The notes beneath the pieces are model-generated. The model was given only the letters and a program-made list of their open reading frames with translations, was not told where the DNA came from and made no database searches. Positions 59,033 to 64,000 of a stretch of DNA of 64,000 nt are shown here, piece after piece. Made by a program: the position numbers and the translations under genes. The stretch's first letter is position 1; each line of letters begins with the position of its first letter. Source of the stretch: Ianthella basta (taxonomy: Eukaryota; Porifera; Demospongiae; Verongiida; Ianthellidae); the NCBI GenBank assembly GCA_964019415.1, contig OZ025870.1, forward strand, positions 10,357,733-10,421,732. The letters run 5' to 3'.

Positions 59033-60427
59033 GTGAGCTCACTGTTAAAAATATGGTGTGCCTGTCACACCACTCAGTGCTCACACCAAGGGTGTGATCA
59101 GTCACACTATTACTTTATTGTGACGTTCACACTGACACCAGTATCCACACTGTTGCCACATCATTTCTGATAGAGACTTTGGAGTAATTCATATGCAAAT
59201 ATGAGGGTTTACTTGGATACTTATGAGCTATGTAAGTACATATATAGTTACCCAGGATACAGCTTAGCCTGATGGTATGTTGTGTACAGTGAAAGGACCT
59301 CGTCAAACTAAATGTGCATTTTATTGTACCATTAGGTACTTTATGTCACCCACAAACAATCCCACCACGTGGTACGTATGTTGTGTACTATCCGTAGGCA
59401 AATCTTCAAAGTAGTGTACCATATCTGTAGTGAAATGTATCATGTACTAATTATCACATGACCGCGAGGGCGTTCGCTAATTTATCACACGAGGGCGCGA
59501 AGCGCCCGAGTGCGATGAATTAGCGAAACGCCCGAGGGGCCATGTGATAACTGGCTTGTTACAGTTCGAACAGAAACGATTTGCGCTTGAATTCCCTTGC
59601 CGTCGAATCATTTTACCGAGCGAACTTGACTGTAATTACTACAAAAACCGGAGAACACGCTATTCTTGATGAAGAAAGGTGAAGGACTAAGCGTTGTGAA
59701 GGTAAAGGCTGTCAGCGGCCTCTCCTTCTGAATAAGGCGACGGCGGTGTTTGAGTCGGCGCTATGGCGGATGATTTGAAGACCTGCTAACTGCTTATGAA
59801 CCCTGCAGAATGCAGACTGCATGGGATTGGAAGGTCTGTAGAGCTTGGAGAGTGGAGGGACCTTCTTTCACACTAAAATCCCATTCAGAAAACTCTAAAG
59901 ATATTGCATGCACAATTCCAAGTCTCTGCCTGTCCCTGTCTCAAACATGCATGTGCAGTGCTGTGCTAGGCATAAATTTTTTTGGGGGATGACCATTTCT
60001 AAGTGCCATGCACTCATCATTGAGGAGCCAAAGCTCATGTGAACGTTCACAAGGTGCTGAATATCAAAGGGATTTTGCTAGAACAGCAGAGAAAACGTTT
60101 ACATAAGGCTAGAAAATGATTGGATATGTCAATTAGAGCCCCTTTCAAAGCAGTGCATTATTAAACAAACAATGCGTTATACGCTTCCAAATAAGGCAAC
60201 TGTGCGTTATCCAGTGCATTTGCCAAAATAACGCACAGTTGTTTCCTTTGATGTATGGCTTCATCATGTAACAAGAAGTGCATAGTCTCTTACAAACGGT
60301 TCACATAAAATGTATGCTGTGTACTGCATGGTTGGAGTGAACACCACACTGTAAATTGGTGTGCTCACAGTGGCAACCAATTCACATCAATTATGGGTGT
60401 GATTGTCACTCCCTGTTTTCAACAGTG
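59033..60427. mobile_element. 1.4-kb non-coding insertion with CACTGTT-type ends
   Basis: It interrupts the family-1 flank, which elsewhere reads CATCTGGGGTGTGTTGATGG. The left end has CACTGTTAAAAAT and the right end AAAACAGGG/TTCAACAGTG, imperfect inverted repeats. Inside are a long hairpin (59452-59551), an inverted AACTGTGCGTTAT/ATAACGCACAGTT pair (about 60187-60240), and no coding frame of note. The superfamily is not determined; I could not define a target duplication. Confidence 0.55.
59452..59551. repeat. Strong 100-bp hairpin
   Basis: TTATCACATGACCGCGAGG at the left is mirrored by CCCGAGGGGCCATGTGATAA at the right. Inner arms CGTTCGCTAATT/AATTAGCGAAACG and GGGCGCGAAGCGCCC close it almost completely. 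GC-rich against an AT-rich background. Confidence 0.85.
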
Positions 60428-60997
60428 TTGATGGTTGCTTAGCACAAGTTAATGGTGTTGAGATGACGATTCTTTCATTTTCACTTTGTACAAAAACACT
60501 TCTGATCCACAAATTCTGTTTGTCAGTAAGGCCTTCAGTAAGGTACCTTGCACATTGACAAGGTCCTTACTGAAGTGATTGCTGAAACAAATGTCACGCA
60601 ACACCAATGACAACATACAAGAAGTGTATATTACACAGTTGAACAAGGTGTGGCCCTTGCTGGGCACTCACTGGCAAGAGTATTGAGCACAGGCATACAA
60701 CGGGTGACGTGTTTGATGAATGGACTAGTACAGAAATGGCCATCCTATGAATACACTGGCATCACAGGAAATGACCACTGGCTAACTTTGTTTTCATGCC
60801 ATCACCTCCAACTCTTGATGCTAAAGTAGTGCTAAGGTTAATGGGAGCATACATTTTGTGTTGTCAAGCTGTGGCCCAAAGCTAAGATAAGCACAGCCTG
60901 ATGTAATAACAATCGTAAATGATCGTGTCCCTAAAAGTGATCTCATCCCATCTGTCTATGGTGAATGTACATATGCATGTACAGTGCAGGGAACCAC

Positions 60998-61516
60998 CTA
61001 CCATCAAGAAGAAAGTGTGCGCAGATGAGGTCTTCCAGGACAGGCTGGATATCACCAGCAATCTTTGGGTTGCTCAGCTTTGATGCCTTGAACTAACGAT
61101 GGTTTCGCAGAAAGAACCGGAAATACAACTCCTGGGATGCTTCTAAGAGTGTTTGTGGTGGTGGTAGCAGTGGTGGTGGTGGTAGTAGTGGGGGGGGGGG
61201 GGGGGGGTGGAGTACTTCAATGGCACTAGCATGTTTAAAGCTAAGCTTTGTGTACTTCATATACACGATGCATATGATACGGAATCATACTGCTCTACAC
61301 CCTACCTACCTTGTAGGTCGAAGAAGTTGCGAAAAAGCGATAGCATTTCCTCTGAGAACAAGCTCGCGTTGTGCGTACTCTACAAGACGTAATTCAGAAT
61401 ACTAAGGATGTTACGCAGGTAATAGGGCACATTGGGACTGCGCGAAGCCTTCCGTTTGCTTGAGGAGTTGTACAGCTCGTCATCACTGATTGGCTCAAAA
61501 CCTACACGGCCGCCAT
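60998..61516 (-). pseudogene. FAN1-like N-terminal fragment (unit 5), nonsense
   Basis: Exon 1 (61516 down to 61310) starts ATG GCG GCC GTG TAG, because 4 bp are missing, so it stops after four codons. Exon 2 (61142 down to 60998) has an in-frame TAG in place of the Trp of NHRWFK. Splice sites are kept. The CRE palindrome is lost. Confidence 0.78.
61190..61207. repeat. G18 run next to (GGT)n in FAN1-like intron 1
   Basis: Eighteen consecutive G follow GGT repeats. Other units have only GGGGAGGGGGTGGGG here. On the FAN1 transcript strand it forms the pyrimidine tract before exon 2. Confidence 0.9.
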
Positions 61517-61798
61517 TGTGATGACGACCAGACACATAACGTCATCAGTCGCCCATGCTATAGCTAACACTCACTATACAGTACAAAACTGTCGCATGCA
61601 CGAGCTTGGGTCCAGAGACCGAGGGAGCAGTTGTTGCACAAGTCCGCTATGAAATTAATTATGTTAGAATACCGTTGCGCAAACCTCACCTGACTTCCTG
61701 TTTGCACTATATATGTTTATATATAGAATCACAAATTCGTCAAAAGTAGCAGCTCTCCGGAATTCAGAGTGTTACGTGAAGCCTAGATCGACGAGAAC

Positions 61799-62517
61799 AT
61801 GCGCCAAAGGCAACTTTCATTTATTCTTCTATGCTTACCCTGCCTTGGTAAGAAGAGCAGTTATAGAATAGTTGTTTGTTCGTTACCGCCTGCTGCGGCG
61901 ACGGAGCGACACTTTCTCGCCTGTTCCCTTCTCCGCTCTTTCCTTCCACCTCCATCCAGCACTCTCCGTAGCTACTAAGCCATGTGTGTTGAGTTTCCAT
62001 GCGGCTGGTAAGCAGAAACAACGCGCTGTGTTCACAGCTCTCCCGCTTGACGAGAGTGCTGCAGTTTTCGGTACCGCTACGGGAAAGAAACTGATTTGCG
62101 TCTGCAACGGAACTACAACCCACTCTCCAGTGCATTGGTTAGATAGGAATGGCAAGGAGCTTCCCAAACTAAAGAAGGCAGTCTACTACAGGTTGGATCG
62201 CAAGCTTAAGAGGAAGAAGTCATGGACAGCTGTTCAACTCCGAATCAGGAACGGATTTTCTTGTGCGGAGGCAGGAGTGTATACATGTGCTATTGGAGAA
62301 AGTAGAAGGAGCGTATTGGTAACTCCAGTAGGTATGTGACGGAAATGGTTACAATTGCTTTGATATAGGAGACCCACACACATGCACTGTAGTGCCAGCT
62401 TCACATGAAATATATATGCCCATTTGGTGCCTTTCTTCCCTGCAGGTGTAGTATGTCCTTCTGTCTCACCTTCCCCAACTGCATCTCCAAGCTCCAGCAG
62501 CAGCAAGACCATCAGCA
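61799..62517 (+). CDS. Secreted single-Ig-domain protein, copy 5 (Ig exon intact)
   Basis: Exon 1 (61799-61847) encodes MRQRQLSFILLCLPCLG, a signal peptide. Exon 2 (61960-62331, 372 nt) is a complete Ig domain: KLICVCNGTT with the first Cys, PVHWLDRNGK with the core Trp, and CAEAGVYTCAIGES with the Y-x-C. Exon 3 (62446-62517) is the Ser/Pro stalk. Sizes and phases equal copy 2. Exon 4 (after the CTGGCAG near 62585) has a 1-nt loss that would end the protein early, after about 15 codons (TGEDGNFLLLSLQIA). The product is thus a secreted Ig protein with a shorter tail, or a young pseudogene. Compared with copy 2, substitutions cluster in strands and loops (A/T, E/G, D/G). Confidence 0.68.
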
Positions 62518-63025
62518 GTGAGTGTATGAGGTTGAATGCTTACAAGAATTGACTGTGTATGCATTTCACTGCATTTGCTGGCAGCTGGTGAGGATGGCAA
62601 TTTTCTATTGTTATCATTGCAAATTGCATGACTAGAGCTTCCTTTTTGGCCATGGGGAATAATGTATAACCGGCTCCAGGCTGTCTTTAGTGGAGTTAGA
62701 TAGAGATTCCTATAGTGACCACAGAGTTGCTGACTTGTAACTTAGTTTCACTTCATTGTCAATCCTGTCTGGGAAATATCATAATCGACAATACTATAGA
62801 TGCCTTCAGTGCAAGGAAGCTGTACATGTATAATCAAGGACAGATCCAGGGGTGTTTCCAAGGTTTCCAGAAACTGGTCAGATCACCCCTGGTTAGTATT
62901 TGCATGTATCAGTCTTATAATGTCTATGCTTCCTTATAGCTATACCTTTATATATTGGAAACCCAGTCATAAAAATTTCTCATTCCGCCCTAGATAATGG
63001 CTTGCCTTTGATCATCTGTCAGTTT

Positions 63026-63342
63026 ACCAGTGTATAAAGATTACTTTGGGAATTAGGAATGGCCAGAAGAAAAAAGATTGAAACAAGCAACAGTAACTCA
63101 ACACCATAATGAACCACATTGCCATGAAGTTCGCTATGTATTCCTAATTTCTGTGTACAGCTACATAGGCCCAAATGCCTAACTAGCTAGTCCCATGTAA
63201 CTACAAGGAAATTAGGAATGCATAGCGAACTTCATGGCAATGTGGTTCATCATGGTGTTGAGTTACTGTTGCTTGTTTCTATGCTTTTTCTGCTGGCCTT
63301 TCCTAAATTCCTTAAAATTCTAAAGCGATTTTATACACTAGT
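63026..63342. repeat. Foldback MITE family 3
   Basis: ACCAGTGTATA to TATACACTAGT. Both arms are nearly complete (GGAATGGCCAG, GAAGTTCGCTATG and complements). Confidence 0.85.
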
Positions 63343-63801
63343 TTGTATAGTTTTTGCATATCCAAAGGACTATGGTTACATCGGATAGATATCAGCGCTG
63401 ACTAATACCCATACCTTATATTAGCTGAAGATTGAGCAGAGCATCGAGCACAGTTACGCCACTTTAGATGAAGCGGCTGCTGTGTACCGTACAGAATACT
63501 AGCGCAACAAAATGGCGGCTTTAGGGTATCTTTAATACACGGGGAGGACACATGTCCTGCCCACTCCAGCGCTGTACTTATCGGATTGCCACCGGTGTTC
63601 AGATCTTAGTCCTAGGTATGTAAGTCTTCGTACACGGCTTGGGTCGTAGGTGCCCTGTGTCGTGCGCTGGGAGCGCACAAAAATTCTGTGGGGCGAAGAA
63701 GAAGAATCTTTTTATAACATACTTAGTACACCCACCATTCGCACCACAATGTGCCAGAAAGTAAATGCGCTCAATGGCTGAAGAAAAAGACCACCAGCGC
63801 A

Positions 63802-64000
63802 AGTTACAGCCGGTCAGAACCTGCACCGCCGCCATTGGAGTTCACGCTGCAGCAAGCAAATGTAAGCTTGCCTAAGGGCATGCCATTGAATTGAGGGTGC
63901 ATGGGAAGAAATTCAATGGCATGCCCTTAGGCAAGTTACATTTGCTTGCTGCAGCGTGAACTCCAATGGCAGCGGTGCAGGTTCTGACCGGCTGTAACTT
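63802..64000. repeat. Foldback element, right end outside the window
   Basis: The left arm 63802-63893 begins AAGTTACAGCCGGTCAG and the right arm 63911-64000 ends with its complement. Arms of about 90 bp are almost identical, separated by 17 bp. Since the right arm reaches the last base, the true element end is unknown. Confidence 0.88.

Overview
The window is animal nuclear DNA. Genes are split by GT-AG introns, there are long CA/GT microsatellites, and the recognisable families are eukaryotic: an M16 (insulin-degrading enzyme/nardilysin-type) metallopeptidase, the DNA-repair nuclease FAN1, secreted Ig-domain proteins, an MBD-containing DNA transposase, and animal-type MITEs and retroelements. 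The overall texture (many small foldback elements, motifs such as GCATGCA and TAGCTAGC) would suit a marine invertebrate such as a demosponge. That assignment is a guess; no marker gene here proves it.

The locus is built from two interleaved segmental duplications. Unit type A is a divergent pair: two 5' exons of a FAN1-like gene on the minus strand, facing a small secreted Ig-domain gene on the plus strand. It occurs five times (about 2.6-6.3, 9.3-11.1, 30.3-31.6, 57.2-58.2 and 61.0-62.5 kb), with the tail of a sixth Ig copy at the left edge. The FAN1 part is always truncated and mostly broken. Among the Ig copies, those at 10.2 and 61.8 kb keep an open Ig domain.

Unit type B is a 12-exon M16 peptidase gene in tandem on the plus strand: copy 1 (14.97-27.72 kb), copy 2 (34.26-43.18 kb), copy 3 (44.80-52.85 kb), and a partial copy 4 (53.12-55.01 kb) made by a 2,158-bp tandem duplication. 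Copies 1 and 2 stay in frame through all visible exons but have lost all four zinc/catalytic residues (HxxEH is NxxTN, and the distal Glu is Gln). Copy 3 keeps those residues but is broken by a stop codon and a 17-nt deletion. The initiator exon was not found for any copy.

Two insertions in the M16 array stand out. Intron 2 of copy 1 holds a complete 4,334-bp TTAA-target DNA transposon (16124-20457) with perfect 16-bp terminal inverted repeats and exact empty sites in copies 2 and 3. It carries an intact 755-aa transposase with an N-terminal methyl-CpG-binding-like domain and, on the opposite strand, a previously unlabelled four-exon gene for a 144-aa protein. The exon 12 acceptor of copy 2 holds a 1.1-kb retrozyme-like insertion (41514-42613) of 368-bp tandem units, each with a full hammerhead ribozyme motif. 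Its 13-bp target-site duplication happens to duplicate the 3' splice site, so exon 12 can still be spliced. One inverted hammerhead lies in the sense strand of the intron.

The remaining sequence is mostly MITEs, foldback repeats, retroelement scraps and microsatellites, many duplicated along with the A and B units.
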